From NCBI GenBank assembly GCA_036971475.1, contig JBAIZL010000376.1, positions 1,273,501-1,337,500 of the forward strand: a stretch of DNA of 64,000 bases, in the 5' to 3' direction. Position 1 is the stretch's first letter; every line of letters starts with the position of its first letter. Under the pieces are notes generated by a model, which did no database searches, had not been told where the DNA came from, and saw nothing but the letters and a program-made list of their open reading frames with translations. Both the position numbers and the translations under genes were made by a program. This DNA is from Prosapia bicincta (taxonomy: Eukaryota; Arthropoda; Insecta; Hemiptera; Cercopidae). Below are positions 18,864 to 30,330 of the stretch, one piece after another.

Positions 18864-20890
18864 CAGTGGTCCTCACTAGGAATACTTTAAGAGCCAAAAA
18901 TTTTGCATAAATCTTTCCTGAGGGCCGCAAGTACAAGAGGCACTAAATAACTGACAAACAATATGATTATAACATACGTTTATTACATTACCAACATAAA
19001 TAAACTGTTATGCGCATAAAAAGTTTGAAAATGTCTTTTTTTCTACTTAGTTAATTCTTTGAAGTTGATGGGCGAAATCTTTCACTGTCCTCTAATGTGG
19101 CATCTATGTTGGCAGGTTGGGAAGAAACTGAAATTCTTAAAATGTTCTCAACACTCTCGCTGTTAGCTAGATCTGTACTTGTTTTTTTACAAACTTCAGC
19201 TTACTGAATGTAGATTCACAGACATAAGTAGATGAAAACACACACAATATTTTCTGAGCACATTCAAGTAAGTTAGGAAATTTGTCCTTTTCAACAACCC
19301 TCCAAAATTATGGTGAGCTTTATTCTTCATCTTTTCTTCAAAAATACTTTTGAGTTCCGTATCGTTCTGAAGATCGATTAACTCATTTTTCAAACCCCTA
19401 GCTTCATATCCAAAAACAGAAAGATGAGCTACATTAGCTGGTTTCATTGTCCATGGATTTTCTACCAAGCGAAATGGTTCCTGATACTTCCTTAAGTCAC
19501 TAAACCTCTGACACTTTCAACAGGTCTTTCAACAGTTTTAGTAAATCGGAAACATTTTGACTTTCATCAGCATTTTCATCAAACTGGGTTTTAACTGAAG
19601 GAAAGCTGGAATAATCACTGTTAGATAGTTCTTCAATATACATATTGAGTTTTTGTTCCTGTGCAAATACGATACTCATCATCTTAGTTACAATGTTGTT
19701 ATAGTCTCCTTGCAATTTAGTCAGCGTTTCATTCATAATGCCCATTGTGTCAGTAAGAAATGCTACTTTAAGCCACCAACTGAAATTATAACCTTCAGGG
19801 TACTCTTTGTTCTTTGTAGCCAAAAACAAAGTAATCTCATAAAAAATGCTGAAGAAACGTTCCAAAACTTTACCCTTATTCAGCCATCTAACTTCTGTGT
19901 GGTAAAGCACATCCCCGTATTTCGAAATAAGTTCTTTCAAAAAGTTTGAAAAGTTCTGTGGTTCAGTTCATTTGATCTTATGAAATTCACGATCTTAACA
20001 ACGTCTTTCATAACACAGCTGAAATTTTCACCAAATTTAACAGCTAAGCTTTCTTGATGAGTTATACAGTGAAAACTCAATAAGTTTTCATTTCCCAAAT
20101 GGTTTTTCAACAAATGAACAAATCCTACATTTCGTCCTAACATTGATGGGCAACCATCAGTAGACACAGAAATAACTTTTTTCAAATCAATGCAACGCTC
20201 GTTAAAAAAACTTGCTATTGCGTTCAAAAAATCAACACCTCGGGTCTGTCCAGTCATGGGAAGCATGCCCAAAAATTCTTCTTTGATAACACAATCTTTG
20301 GATATATACTTCACGAACAACAGTAATTGAGAAATTGAGGTTATATCTGTGGATGAATCGAGCGCAAGACTAAAATATTTGCTTTGCTGCAGATCATCAG
20401 TAAGATTAAGTGCAATATTTGCTGCTGCAGATCATCAGTAAGATTAAGTGCAATATTTGCTGCTATGTCCTGCGACCGTCTCATGCACGTTGAGTCAGAC
20501 AACTGAACTTTGGAAACTTCTTCAAATATTTGTTTACTGTTAGAAAATTGTGAAAACAAAGTTTTGCAAACTGTGACAACACATTATTTTACAATTTCTG
20601 CATCAGAAAACGGTTTCATCTTTTGAGCTAAGATTTGCGTTGAGTTGCGATGTTGCCGACACTATTGCTTGCTAAACGTCAGTAAAGCCCGAGGCAAAGA
20701 TACAGCGGGCGGGGTTTTTAACTTCAGTAATTTGAGTAATTAATTAAGTTTAGTAAAACAACGACAGATTTTCAAAACACTCAGTAAATAAATATAATAT
20801 TTATTTAAATTATAAAATATTTTGACTTCAATCCTAACCGTCCAAGGGCCGCAAAAAATCGTCCCGAGGGCCGCGTAGTGAGGATGCCTG
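18864..20890 (-). mobile_element. hAT DNA transposon inserted in LINE copy F
   Basis: Flanked by perfect 8-bp duplications GTCTACAA (18856-18863 and 20891-20898). Termini: CAGTGGTCCTCACTA on the left and, reverse-complemented, CAGGCATCCTCACTA on the right (12 of 15 match). Eight-base duplications and CAGNG-type ends define the hAT superfamily. Removing the 2,027-bp element and one duplication restores the LINE endonuclease sequence seen at 42980. The transposase on the minus strand is broken, so the element is probably non-autonomous now. Confidence 0.93.
19150..20640 (-). pseudogene. hAT transposase, broken (SCAND3/ZBED5/GTF2IRD2-type)
   Basis: Minus-strand pieces in order: MKPFSDAEIVK and SDSTCMRRSQDIAANIALN (20633-20460), ISVSTDGCPSMLGRNVGFVH and FHCITHQESLA (20320-19937; the Asp of STDG is a catalytic residue), YHTEVRWLNKGKVLERFFSI (19940-19500), and the C-terminal hAT dimerisation motif FSSTYVCESTFSKLKFV in a third frame near 19240-19170. 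The series matches the hAT transposases that were domesticated as SCAND3 and ZBED5. No BED zinc finger is present upstream. A 38-bp tandem duplication (periods from 20391 and 20429) shifts the frame, and further frame changes follow at about 19940 and 19480. Confidence 0.8.
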
Positions 20891-21154
20891 GTCTACAAGA
20901 TCTCTCTGTTGCAGGTTGTCACTTGGTGGGAGGTAGACACAACATTGAGTGAGTTTGTATGGAACAGCTGTTTGAATTGCTACTGCTTGTAAGGGAGTTA
21001 TTAAGTTGAGAGAAACGGCGTCGACACAGTCACGGGCTAGAATGGTTACGCCACCTCTAGCTCGATTTTATGTAACGCAGCCCGATCTGTAAACTGAATA
21101 CTCCCTTAGATGGAAATTGTGCGATTCTTGGAGATGTGTCTCCTAAATACAAAT

Positions 21155-22750
21155 CTACATAGGGGACACATCCCTTACTATTAATTTGAGATCCTCAATG
21201 TGACTTTTAACACCGTTAATGTTCCACTGAATCACGGATTGTTTAGGTGTGGACATCGTATTTAAGTGAAATGGATTCACCTGGCTCTCGTTGCTGTCAT
21301 TGCAAATTCGCTGGCCTGGAATGTTGGACGTTCCAGGCAGAGGGTCATCAGATTCCATCACCACTATTGTAGTGGTGGAATCTGAAGAGTTTTTTTGAAT
21401 CAGAAGAGGAGTTTGAAATGGTCCTCTTTTGAGTCGCTTGTGATTTTGCACCTACTTTCACAGGTGCAGCTTTGTTATTATTTTTATTACTCGTATTAGT
21501 AGTTTTAACGTTTTTCGCCCTTGTCTCTAATAGTGTCTTACTTCTTCCAATTTTCGCAGAGGTAACTGGCAATGGAGATTCTTCCGCATATTCAACTAAA
21601 TTTTTTAGTCACTAATGCTAATAACTGATTAACTTGTTCAGTGAGAAGTTCAATTTTTTTATTTAGCTCAACACAGTTGGAACACGACTATTCAGTGGAG
21701 GTAGCTGAGGCATAAGATTTTGTTTCAAGTCTAGGTTGAGTTGACTTGAACTTCTTTTTTGCTTCGTGGAAAGATGTTTTATCCTTCGCCATTATGCTGA
21801 GGATCGCTTTCTCCTCCTTGAACTTTGGGCAGTTAAAGGAGCGAGCATGGTGATCACCAGCACAGTTTGGGCATTTTGGAGTACTTGTGCAAACCTTCTC
21901 TACATGGCCTTCAGATGCGCACTGTCCGCATACCTCTGGCTTGGAGCAAGAAGAGCTGACGTGTCCAAAACGTTGGCATTTAAAGCACCGCAGTGGATTG
22001 GGAACGTAGGGCCTAACAGAAAGCCGTTGATAGCCAGCATATAAATATTCCGCGATAGATGGTTTCCCGAATGTCAGGATTAATGATGTTGTTGGAACTC
22101 TCTGGCCGTTTTCCATCCTCATAATTCGTACGACATCTGTTACACCTTCCGATTCCAGTTCAGATTTTATTTCGTCCTCATGGACAAACAAAAGATCTCT
22201 GCATGATATTACTCCCTTTGAGCATATAAATATTCCGCGATAGATGGTTTCCCGAATGTCAGGATTAATGATGTTGTTGGAACTCTCTGGCCGTTTTCCA
22301 TCCTCATAATTCGTACGACAACTGTTACACCTTCCGATTCCAGTTCAGATTTTATTTCGTCCTCATGGACAAACAAAAGATCTCTGCATGATATTACTCC
22401 CTTTGATGAGTTCAAGGTTTTGTGGGGGGCCACCGAAACCTTGACCTGATCAAAGAAGGAGGTCATTTTTAATAATAACTGTGACTGCTTCGAATTGCTT
22501 GTTTCTAACAATAGTGTTCCGCTCCGTAACTTCCTTATGGAAGACAGGTCCTGATGCACATCCAGTTATAGCCTTTTGGATTACAAAAGGCGATATCTTT
22601 AAAAGATCTTTTCCAGCTTCTGTGCAAGACACAATTAAGAACTGTGGTGACGCTAAATTTATTTCTATTTCCCTAGGCATTTTCGGAGAAACCTCACGAC
22701 GCCTCTTTACATTCAACTGGTTGGACATTTGTTGGTTTTCCATAAGTTGG
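21155..22750 (-). pseudogene. LINE ORF1 (Gag-like) of copy F, continuing into ORF2
   Basis: Nucleic acid-binding ORF1 protein. Starting from MENQQMSNQLNVKRRREVSP (about 22742) it has an RRM-like middle region and three zinc knuckles: CFKCQRFGHVSSSC, CGQCASEGHVEKVC and CPNCAGDHHARSFNC (about 22010-21830). A 185-bp tandem duplication (from 22036 and 22221) breaks the frame. At the 3' end the codon that is a TAA stop in other copies is TTA here (...NPFHLNTMSTPK), so ORF1 runs in frame into the ORF2 start. The ORF2 endonuclease motif WNINGVKSHIEDL follows. Confidence 0.8.
22036..22405 (-). repeat. 185-bp tandem duplication within LINE ORF1
   Basis: The sequence from AGCATATAAATATTCCGCG at 22036 recurs at 22221 with only a few changes (for example GACATCTG and GACAACTG). 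The period, 185, is not a multiple of three, so the protein is truncated. Confidence 0.85.
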
Positions 22751-22759
22751 TTTAAGCTA

Positions 22760-23231
22760 ACCATCGTGTCAGGCGTTACGGGCGAGACTATGAGAACGGG
22801 TACACCCATGGATCACTTTCGATCATTTCCAACCCCCGGAACTCTGGGGCCCATAGTTTCCTCCTTAGCTCGACTGGATGGGCATCAGTCGAGAACTCGT
22901 ACGGTGCACAGGCTCCGACACCTGTGAACCGCGGACACTCCCTGACCAAGGACAGAAGTGGCTAGCGGACCAGCAAACGCGCATACGTCTTCGGCAGAGC
23001 AAGCTCACAGCAGCGTCCCAGACCAGAGTTTGTCACGCTCTGGACTTTTCAGCACTCCCAACGTGCAACGGTTCTGACCAGTCGAAATTCCCTAAGAGAA
23101 GATGTAAGTGTTGAAATGTGTATAGATTGTGTTGGTGTGTGTATGCTTTGTGAGTGGTGTAGTGTTAGACTAGGGTACCGCGAGGGACGCCAAATCCCTC
23201 GTAGGTGCGGCTAGTCCGCACCCCCCTGCGG
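22760..23231 (-). promoter_or_regulatory. LINE 5' UTR of copy F
   Basis: Same leader as 1480-1975 and 44690-45220. The 5' terminal hairpins are perfect here: CGAGGGA/TCCCTCG (23181-23201) and GGTGCGG/CCGCACC (23204-23222). Upstream, 23234-23275 is the 42-nt segment shared with 1972-2013. Confidence 0.6.
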
Positions 23232-23275
23232 TGTATTGATAATAGTGACGATGAATATTAATGCAAGGGATGATT

Positions 23276-26200
23276 CTTGTAAGAATTACAAAATCAAGAT
23301 AATGGCATACACTCTCTCTTGTGAAATATAGGAGAGCATTACGGCTCTTGGATCCTGTGTCTTTCAAGTGAATTCCAAATACTGTCTCTGTTCTAGTTAG
23401 AGAGAGAGACATCTGTAACACTAATGTGTAAAATGTATAATATGAAGAATAAGTGGGAAAACGTAGGAACGAAAAAACTCTTTGGAATTGGGCATAGGAA
23501 AAAATACGATCTTACTTACCGATTGCTAAGTAAATTGTTAGATAAGTCTAGCGCTTTCGTGTTGTGCAACTTGAAGCTTTTTTAAAATGGTTTTATTGAT
23601 ATCACTTTGCAAAAAAAACATTTTCAGCAGACGTGTTATGTAAAAGATTATTATCCGTAAGTGGTGGTTTTATGCCAAATTATATCAATAATATAAATAG
23701 GAGTTTATTAAAATAAAACCGAAACGTTATGACGCGAGTGGTATTTCGAATAAAAGAGCCGGCATAGTACCACACAGCAGTTCTTGACCAGCTCCACACT
23801 GCTGAATAGACTGCGGGTTAATATCTTTATCGAACCGACTCTTAATTCTACTAATCCAACCTCAATCTCTCGGCTGCTTGACCCTGGGGCCTTGAGTCAC
23901 CAGGAACTAGAATCTTGTTGTCAAGATCCTTGATACTAAGGTATAAGAGCTCAAAGGTTTTTAGATTCACGGGACGAGACGAGATGTAATCAGTAAACAA
24001 CGGTTTAGTCCGCTTTTCTACAATTACCGAAGTAAAACTTCCAGCGAAAACCAAGTTTCTATACCTTCACAAAAACCTCGGATTGGTTCGGTATATATAG
24101 CTCAGTCAGAATTTCATTCACCCTAAGTTGCCCTTAGCTAGAGGATGGGGAATTCGAATGGGGAATTGGACGTAGACAAAAAAATCAACCACAATAACCT
24201 GCCACCTAGATCTTGAAGCCTGTACAACTTAACAATTGAAATATATAATAAACATCCTGGTAGAGGTACAATCATGGCATCACATGTTCGGGGTCGATTT
24301 TTTGTCAATAGTCGTATTCTCTTTTGGAGTTGTAAAGAGTATTACAAGTTACTTCTTATTTGCAACTATAACATTTAATGAGATTAATATATATATATAT
24401 ATATATAATAACGAAAGAATATATTGATTTCATAGTACTAAAACTAGGGGTAGATTGTGTTATCCCAGAAGCAAGATAACACAGATCTATCGGGTCACTT
24501 GACTCAATAGATGTCTACCCGCTACGCGGCCCCACACTGGAATCAATGATGTAACGTGTCCTCTTATTTGTAAATATGTGATATCATTCCTTGAAAGGTG
24601 ATTTGAATTTTAGTTAAAAAATTTTATTTGAATTCTTGTCACTCTTTAAATAAAAAAATATTCCTCAGCGACGTTTCTAGGGTCCTTGATTTTCAGATGT
24701 GATATTAAATTAATACAAAGTAGTTGAATATTCTCAGCGGTGAACACGAAGATTTGCGAGATTACCCGAACTGAACGGGAGCCGTGGGCGTGACCGCATT
24801 TCCCTTTTAATAAAAAAGATTTATCCAACCAAATTGAAAGTGGTAATGTTACAAAACGTAATATTTATTCAAGATAAAAGAACCAATCGCCAACTCATTC
24901 TTTAACTTACAAATTTTCAAATAAATTAATTTAAAATTTTCATTACTTATATAATCAGTTTGTTGGTGCGTGTCTTTTTATAAAGCTCTATAATATTTTA
25001 TTATATTTTATATTATAAGTAATTGTATTATATTAGGATGCATTCAAAAATACTTTACACGCAGTGTATAGTGTATCTGTATGTGTGTGTGTGTGTATTT
25101 TTAATGTTCAGTGTTATTTAAATAATTAAGTGGACAAGCAGTCATCACGCCCGTGCAAAAATTAATAATTTCACGAGAAACGCTTTAGAAAACCAGTAAG
25201 ACTATAAATTGTGTGTTGAAAAATTATTATGTCCATAAACGTTTATGAATAAGTAAAAACGAATAAATAGGTTTTCAACATATATTTTACTACACCTAAA
25301 CAAATAAAACATTATTTTTTAACGTTTTTTAACTACTATTAGTCATACACAATATCAAGAGCACAGTGGTACAATATATTAGAATAAAAATATTGAAAAG
25401 AACCCCAATACCACAAAAATAATCAAAAATAACAAATAAAACAAGTTACTTAAGATTAAACCCTTATGTACATTTCGATGACCATGTCATCATCATCAGA
25501 GGGTCTTGTTACAAAACACAATCTAGCACACAAGAAGTTACAAACTAGAATGAATCATTTTGGAAAAACGTCGCATGAGATAAAGGGACAGTTTATGACA
25601 AAATGTGGTCTTGTAGTACCTAAATATGAAGCCTACAACTCTCCACAAAATTCATTAGAGATTCCACCTCCCACCTAAAAAAGGAGAAAATGTTAATACA
25701 AAAAAAAAATTATTCTAACAAAACACTTATTTCTACATTAATTGTAGTTATTTAGTGTTATTTTTTTATATGGATAGAAATAACAGAGCTGTAATCAGTG
25801 TCAGTTTTAACAACTTTTTTTTCAAAATTATTGTTGTCGAGCAATGAAAAATCTTGAACTTGACTAAAAGTGTACGTATATGTAGCACGTAAATATGAAA
25901 GACACCTACTCGCCACTAAGTTCATGAGAGATGTCTCCTAACGTTATATCCCCGTTTAGAAAGAAAGGTATGAAAGGACAGGTTAAATTAGAAGAGTCCA
26001 TAATTTTAAAAGAAAAAAAGTAAGCAAACCATTTCAGCTCTACAATTATTGATCGTGATTTTTTAGCTCTGACGGCTCTCATTCACGCTCTCTCAGACGT
26101 ATAGCCAAACCTTTTGGTCTCCCCAACACTATATATTCCAAAGACTCCCCAAATTTTAGCAATTCTTGTAATGGCTAGTACATTGTCAGATCAGTGTACA

Positions 26201-26500
26201 GTCGGATGTTCCACGGGTTTTACGTACAACAGTTAAACAAAAAACTACGTCAGTGGGAGGTATAGGTGGGTTATCATGTTAGTTGTATGCACGTCTCTGG
26301 GACGTAGAAGTAGGGTTAAGCAGTATATTTTACAACAAGCAAGTATAATCTCTCACATATGCAAATTGATGAGTGTATTATAATTAACGGTTGTACAACA
26401 CTAATGTTTCTATTTCTAGATCTCTAATATTAGATGAGTGACATTTAAATGTTTATAGAAGTTTTCTATATAACAATGAACAAATATTAGAGACTTAGGA
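23276..26500. other. AT-rich non-coding stretch
   Basis: No gene seen. It holds a short TA run (24388-24406) and GT and AT tracts. An open frame at 25466-25678 is unrecognised and probably chance. Confidence 0.5.
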
Positions 26501-26514
26501 AATATTAGAGAACA

Positions 26515-26704
26515 CTCCAAACATAAAGGATGAATTGGAATCAAACGTTGACGAAGAGAGTGACCTAAATGATAAGCCTGTGGAAGAATTAGATTAGATT
26601 CAGACGACTCGGGTGAAGATCCAGATTATGAACCGTCTAATGTTACTGTGGATGACAATGACCAAACACTGCATGAGTTTATTCAAGAAGTTTACGGCAG
26701 GAAT

Positions 26705-26706
<2 letters not shown>
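26515..26706 (+). pseudogene. Decayed acidic coding remnant split by a LINE (left part)
   Basis: Two overlapping frames give protein-like acidic sequence: NTPNIKDELESNVDEESDLN (about 26512-26596) and, one frame over, DSDDSGEDPDYEPSNVTVDD ending at EVYGRN (26706). The right part resumes at 29949 after the LINE and its 9-bp duplication, with pieces such as KDPKGSETMHLKVFLRHQNL. It resembles the acidic N-terminus of some transposase or nuclear protein. I cannot name the family. Confidence 0.35.
26698..26706 (+). repeat. Target site duplication of family-2 LINE (left)
   Basis: CAGGAATAA directly borders the T-tract. The same nine bases lie at 29949-29957 beyond the LINE 5' end. Confidence 0.8.
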
Positions 26707-26754
<48 letters not shown>

Positions 26755-27138
26755 CCCGGCGAAAAACCAATTGTGGTTATCATCGCCAAACAAAATCTAA
26801 CACAGCACGCAATGTTTTAAATAAAATCAAATAAATTAATAAATAAACAAATAAATAAATACAACAAAAATTACAAAACAAAATAAAACACCAACAATAA
26901 AAAACAAAAAACAACAAAATAAGTATGAAAAAATTCTTAAAAACTAAATAACAAAATAACAACAAAGAACAATATAACAGTAAATAAATAATATGTAAAA
27001 CAATAATAGGTAACAATTTAGCAATAAATAAATCTCAATAACAATAACAAGAACAGAAAATAAATTTAATTAAAATAAATAAAAGAAACAGAGAATTATA
27101 TGTATAAATAAAATTTTAAAAAAATATATATTTATGTA

Positions 27139-27512
27139 TTAAATTTTAAAAAATATTTTCAAGTGGTGCAAGAAAGCGATGACTCGGTCAATGGCCGAGG
27201 CATCGTCCCTTAGCACCACCTTTAAACTCCCTTTTAAATTAAAAAGAGCACGAACATTACCTACACTAACACAATCTACCAAAATATGTTTTATTGTGAA
27301 GATACCCCCGCAGTATTGGCATATTGGTGGATCTTCACGACGCATCAAATATCCATGAGTTGCAAAAGAGTGACCAACGCGAAGGCGTGTAACCACCACT
27401 TCCTCCCTACGTTTTGAACGAATTGAAGACCTCCATGGACGGACGGTATCTTTAATTTCCCTCAGCTTATTTTCAATCACGGTATGCCACTCGTCATTCC
27501 AAGCAGCGAGCA

Positions 27513-27515
<3 letters not shown>
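27139..27515 (-). pseudogene. Family-2 LINE ORF2 C-terminus
   Basis: The minus-strand frame reads ILLAAWNDEWHTVIENKLRE, RSKRREEVVVTRLRVGHSFA, and a CCHC-type motif CQYCGGIFTIKHILVDC, then the stop at 27139. It is colinear with family 1 (LFSVWNEEWQNV, CPFCRNNITIKHILLDC). The frame itself is open; it is separated from its upstream half by the nested element. Confidence 0.8.
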
Positions 27516-27547
<32 letters not shown>

Positions 27548-28929
27548 CCCCCAGGCGAAAAACCTATTGAGGTTATCATCGCCTAACTAAAATTTTATTT
27601 TAAATTATTATTTCAAAATAGAACTAACCAACTTAACAAAATAAATAAATGTTTAATACTAAATGTAACTAAAAAGAAAGAAACTAAAATTATATATAAT
27701 TTAAATATTATTAAATAGATTCAGGTGGCGTAAGAAAGCGATGACACGGTCGATAGCCGTGACATCGTCCCTTAAAACCACCTTTAAACTACCTCGAAGA
27801 CCGTAACGTATATACAAATTTTCCAACTTATCACAATCAAGCAGGATATGCTTGATTGTAATATTATTTCTACAAAACGGACATAGTGGTGGATCCTCAT
27901 GTCGCATCAACCATCCATGCGTTAACAAAGAGTGGCCGATGCGAAGTCGAGTAACCACCACTTCCTCCCTACGATTCGAACGAACAGATGTCCTCCATGG
28001 TCGGACGGTATTTTTGATGTCCCTCAGCTTGTTTCTATTTACATTTTGCCATTCTTCATTCCAAACAGAGAATAGTGTAGTTTTAACTTTGCATACAAAA
28101 TCTGATGCCATCACACGTTGTGTCGATGGCAACATACCTGTAGCTAATTTTGCACCTTCATCTGCTTTAGTGTTTCCGAATATTCCACAGTGACCAGGCA
28201 CCCAGAGAAATGACACCTCGACACCTCGTAATTGGAGCCTGTGTATAGAGCACAAGATGTCTCCAACCAAAGGGTTCTTAGTGTACATTTCCTGAATAGC
28301 CTGGAGAGCACTTTTGGAATCACAACACACAAGATATTTAGATTTTGCAGACGGAATTGATCTTAAAGCTTGGAAAATTGCATAAAGTTCTGCAGTAAAA
28401 ACACTACAGGCTGAGGGCAATCCGTAAGTGAAAGTTTGTCCTTCCATATAAAATGCACAACCTATCCCATTGTCCAGTTTTGAACCGTCTGTGAATATAG
28501 TCACAGTGTGTTGGTGAGTTTGTTGAATCTGCAAAAACTCCTGACGATAAATAACGTCAGGAGTATTGTGTTTTAGGTACATGGACAATGAGAAGTCACA
28601 TTTTGGCTTTTGTATTGTCCATGGAGGGATGTAGCATGATGTTCGTTCGAATATAGGTGGATGTTCTAAATTTAGATTATTAAAAATGCGCAACGTTCTT
28701 ATTCCGAAGGGAGCAGTTGAACATTGACGCACATTGTAACGATCCTCGAGGTGGTTATCAAAAACTGCTTTGAATGCCGGATGTTTAGGTTTACTTCGAA
28801 GACCAGTGTAGTAAGAAATTTGTAGCATTTGACGTCGCATAGAGAGAGATGGTTCTCCAGCTTCAACTAGAAGGCTGGAGATTGGGCTTGATCTAAAAGC
28901 ACCAGTAGAAAGTCTAAGACCAGCGTGAT
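27516..28929 (-). mobile_element. Nested family-1 LINE copy (G2), 5' truncated
   Basis: Minus strand: 32-base A-tail (T-tract 27516-27547), hairpin, 3' UTR, then a frame open without a break from the thumb region through RNase H to the stop at 27701. Homology to 40123-40870 ends at 28929. The open frame, pure tail and close match to copy A suggest a young insertion. No clear target duplication is visible, because the surrounding family-2 sequence is short and AT-rich. Confidence 0.88.
27701..28929 (-). CDS. LINE ORF2 C-terminal half (RNase H and zinc motif), open
   Basis: About 409 codons of family-1 ORF2 without lesions (the frame extends to 29026 only by running into the family-2 sequence). 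Thumb segment: RLSTGAFRSSPISSLLVEAG. RNase H: TVTIFTDGSKLDNGIGCAFY (Asp), FTAELYAIFQALRS (Glu), LVCCDSKSALQAI (Asp), LWVPGHCGIFGNTKADEGAK (His, Asp). Then the basic linker and CPFCRNNITIKHILLDC. RNase H would remove element RNA after reverse transcription. With no RT domain and no promoter it is a 5'-truncated remnant, not a working gene. Confidence 0.8.
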
Positions 28930-29948
28930 TTCGCGAAAAACACATAATCAGATGCCATAACCAGTTGAGTAATAGGCACCAAACTTGTAGCTTTCTTCGC
29001 CGCTTCATCCGCTTTTGTGTTTCCAAGTATTCCGCAATGTCCAGGAACCCAACAGAAAGTTACCCCCACACCCCTCAATTGAAGCCTGTGTACAGCACAC
29101 AAAATGTCCCCAACTAAAGGGTTGCTAGAGAAAACATCCTGAAGAGCCTGAAGAGCACTTTTGGAATCCGAACACAAAAGATAATGCGAGGATCGAGATT
29201 GAATGACGGTCAAAGCTTTAAAAATAGCAAATAGTTCTGCCGTAAAAACACTGCAAGCTGAGGGCAATCCGGACGTGTACATCCAGATGCATAAAACGCA
29301 CACCCAACGCCATTGTCCAGTTTAGATCCATCAGTGAAAATAATTTCACTGTGTTGATGAGATTTATAAATGGATAAAAATTCCTGGTGGTAGACCACAA
29401 CAGGAGTATCGTGTTTTATATAACTGGACAATGAGAAATCGAAGTGCGGCGTTTTTATTATCCATGGAGGTAGATAGCACATTTGTCGTTCAAACATAGT
29501 TGGAAGTTGCAACTCAAGGTCATCCAATGTTCTTAATGTTCGTATGCCAAATGGAGCGGTCGAACGTTGACGTGTATTGTACACTTGATTTAGCGTATTA
29601 TTAAAGACTCTTTCAAATGCCGGGTGGTTGGGTTTGCTTCGAAGAACAGAAACGTAAGATATTTGTAGCATCTGACGTCGTCTAGAAAGGGCAGGTTCCC
29701 CAGCTTCGACAAGAAGACTAGGGATTGGGCTAGTTCTAAATGCACCAGTAGCCAGTCTAAGTCCAGAGTGGTGGATGGTATCAAGAGTTTTCAGAACTGT
29801 AGGTCGTGCAGATGAGTAGACTTGACAACCATAATCTATGCGGGATCTAACGACTGCGCGATAAAATCGAAGCATACTAGTTCTGTCTGCTCCCCAATTC
29901 GTACCACTAAGGACTCTTAACATATCCAATTTCTTGCTGCATCTCAGC
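28930..29948 (-). pseudogene. Family-2 LINE ORF2 thumb and RNase H region
   Basis: Minus strand from 29929: MDMLRVLSGTNWGADRTSML (thumb), then SEIIFTDGSKLDNGVGCAFY (RNase H Asp). A frameshift near 29260 moves to the frame 29303-28914 with FTAELFAIFKALTV (Glu), LLCSDSKSALQAL (Asp) and FCWVPGHCGILGNTKADEAA (His, Asp). It is cut at 28930 by the nested LINE. Family 2 differs from family 1 at many residues but is alignable along the whole length. Confidence 0.8.
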
Positions 29949-30330
29949 CAGGAATAAAGGGATTTTTATAATATGCTGGACTTTACCCGTATGAATTAAT
30001 TTGTAATACATCTGCACAATTACAAAAAAGAAATACAAGGCCAAGTCAGGGAGAAAACTCGTTCGACAGTTTCTTTTTCTAGGTAAAGTTGAAAGAAGCT
30101 GATGGTAAAATGGATAGAGAATTGTTTGCTATCTGAAAAGATCCCAAAGGATCTGAAACAATGCATTTAAAGGTGTTTCTTCGGCATCAAAATTTACAAC
30201 GGGATACTACTGCTTAAACTACTGTTGAGGCTGCTGCTTTTTCTTCTACGGCTGATCAAAAGAACAAAAACAAACTGTCTATTACATTTTTTCACACTAC
30301 TAGATTTGTAACATCTGGAACATAGTTTTG
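29949..30330 (+). pseudogene. Decayed coding remnant split by a LINE (right part)
   Basis: It begins with the duplicate CAGGAATAA (29949-29957). Plus-strand pieces such as DPKGSETMHLKVFLRHQNLQ and DQKNKNKLSITFFHTTRFVT look protein-like but are separated by stops. Together with 26515-26706 it is probably one old coding sequence. Identity unknown. Confidence 0.35.

Larger units (their letters stand above)
17699..23231 (-). mobile_element. Family-1 LINE copy F, internally deleted and split by a hAT element
   Basis: On the minus strand: 5' UTR (23231-22750), ORF1 (about 22750-21260), ORF2 endonuclease region, then hAT inserted at 18864-20890, the rest of the endonuclease (18855-18545), a deletion to a short RT piece (18517-18422), a deletion to the second half of RNase H (18421-17930), C-terminus, 3' UTR, hairpin (17705-17740) and a short A-tail. 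Without the hAT element and one copy of its duplication it is about 3.5 kb, against 5.7 kb for 39480-45220. A 185-bp tandem duplication in ORF1 shifts the frame. The RT to RNase H deletion junction (18421) is identical to that of the copy at 31185-33035. Confidence 0.9.
26707..29948 (-). mobile_element. Family-2 LINE (copy G), interrupted by a nested family-1 LINE
   Basis: A 5'-truncated minus-strand LINE of a second family, related to family 1 throughout but with distinct protein sequence. It has a 48-base A-tail (T-tract 26707-26754), the hairpin GGCGATGATAACCACAATTGGTT..., and the C-terminal segment (26755-27511). It resumes at 28930-29948 with the thumb region and RNase H. The 9-bp duplication CAGGAATAA brackets the whole. 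The family-1 copy at 27516-28929 inserted within it, between the residues MASDYV and ILLAAWNDEW. Confidence 0.88.

Noticed and set aside
27852..28193. Antisense frames opposite the LINE C-terminus (also at 18027, 31504, 39808, 2364)
   Set aside because: They are shadows of the conserved LINE coding strand. The same antisense frame recurs wherever the LINE does.
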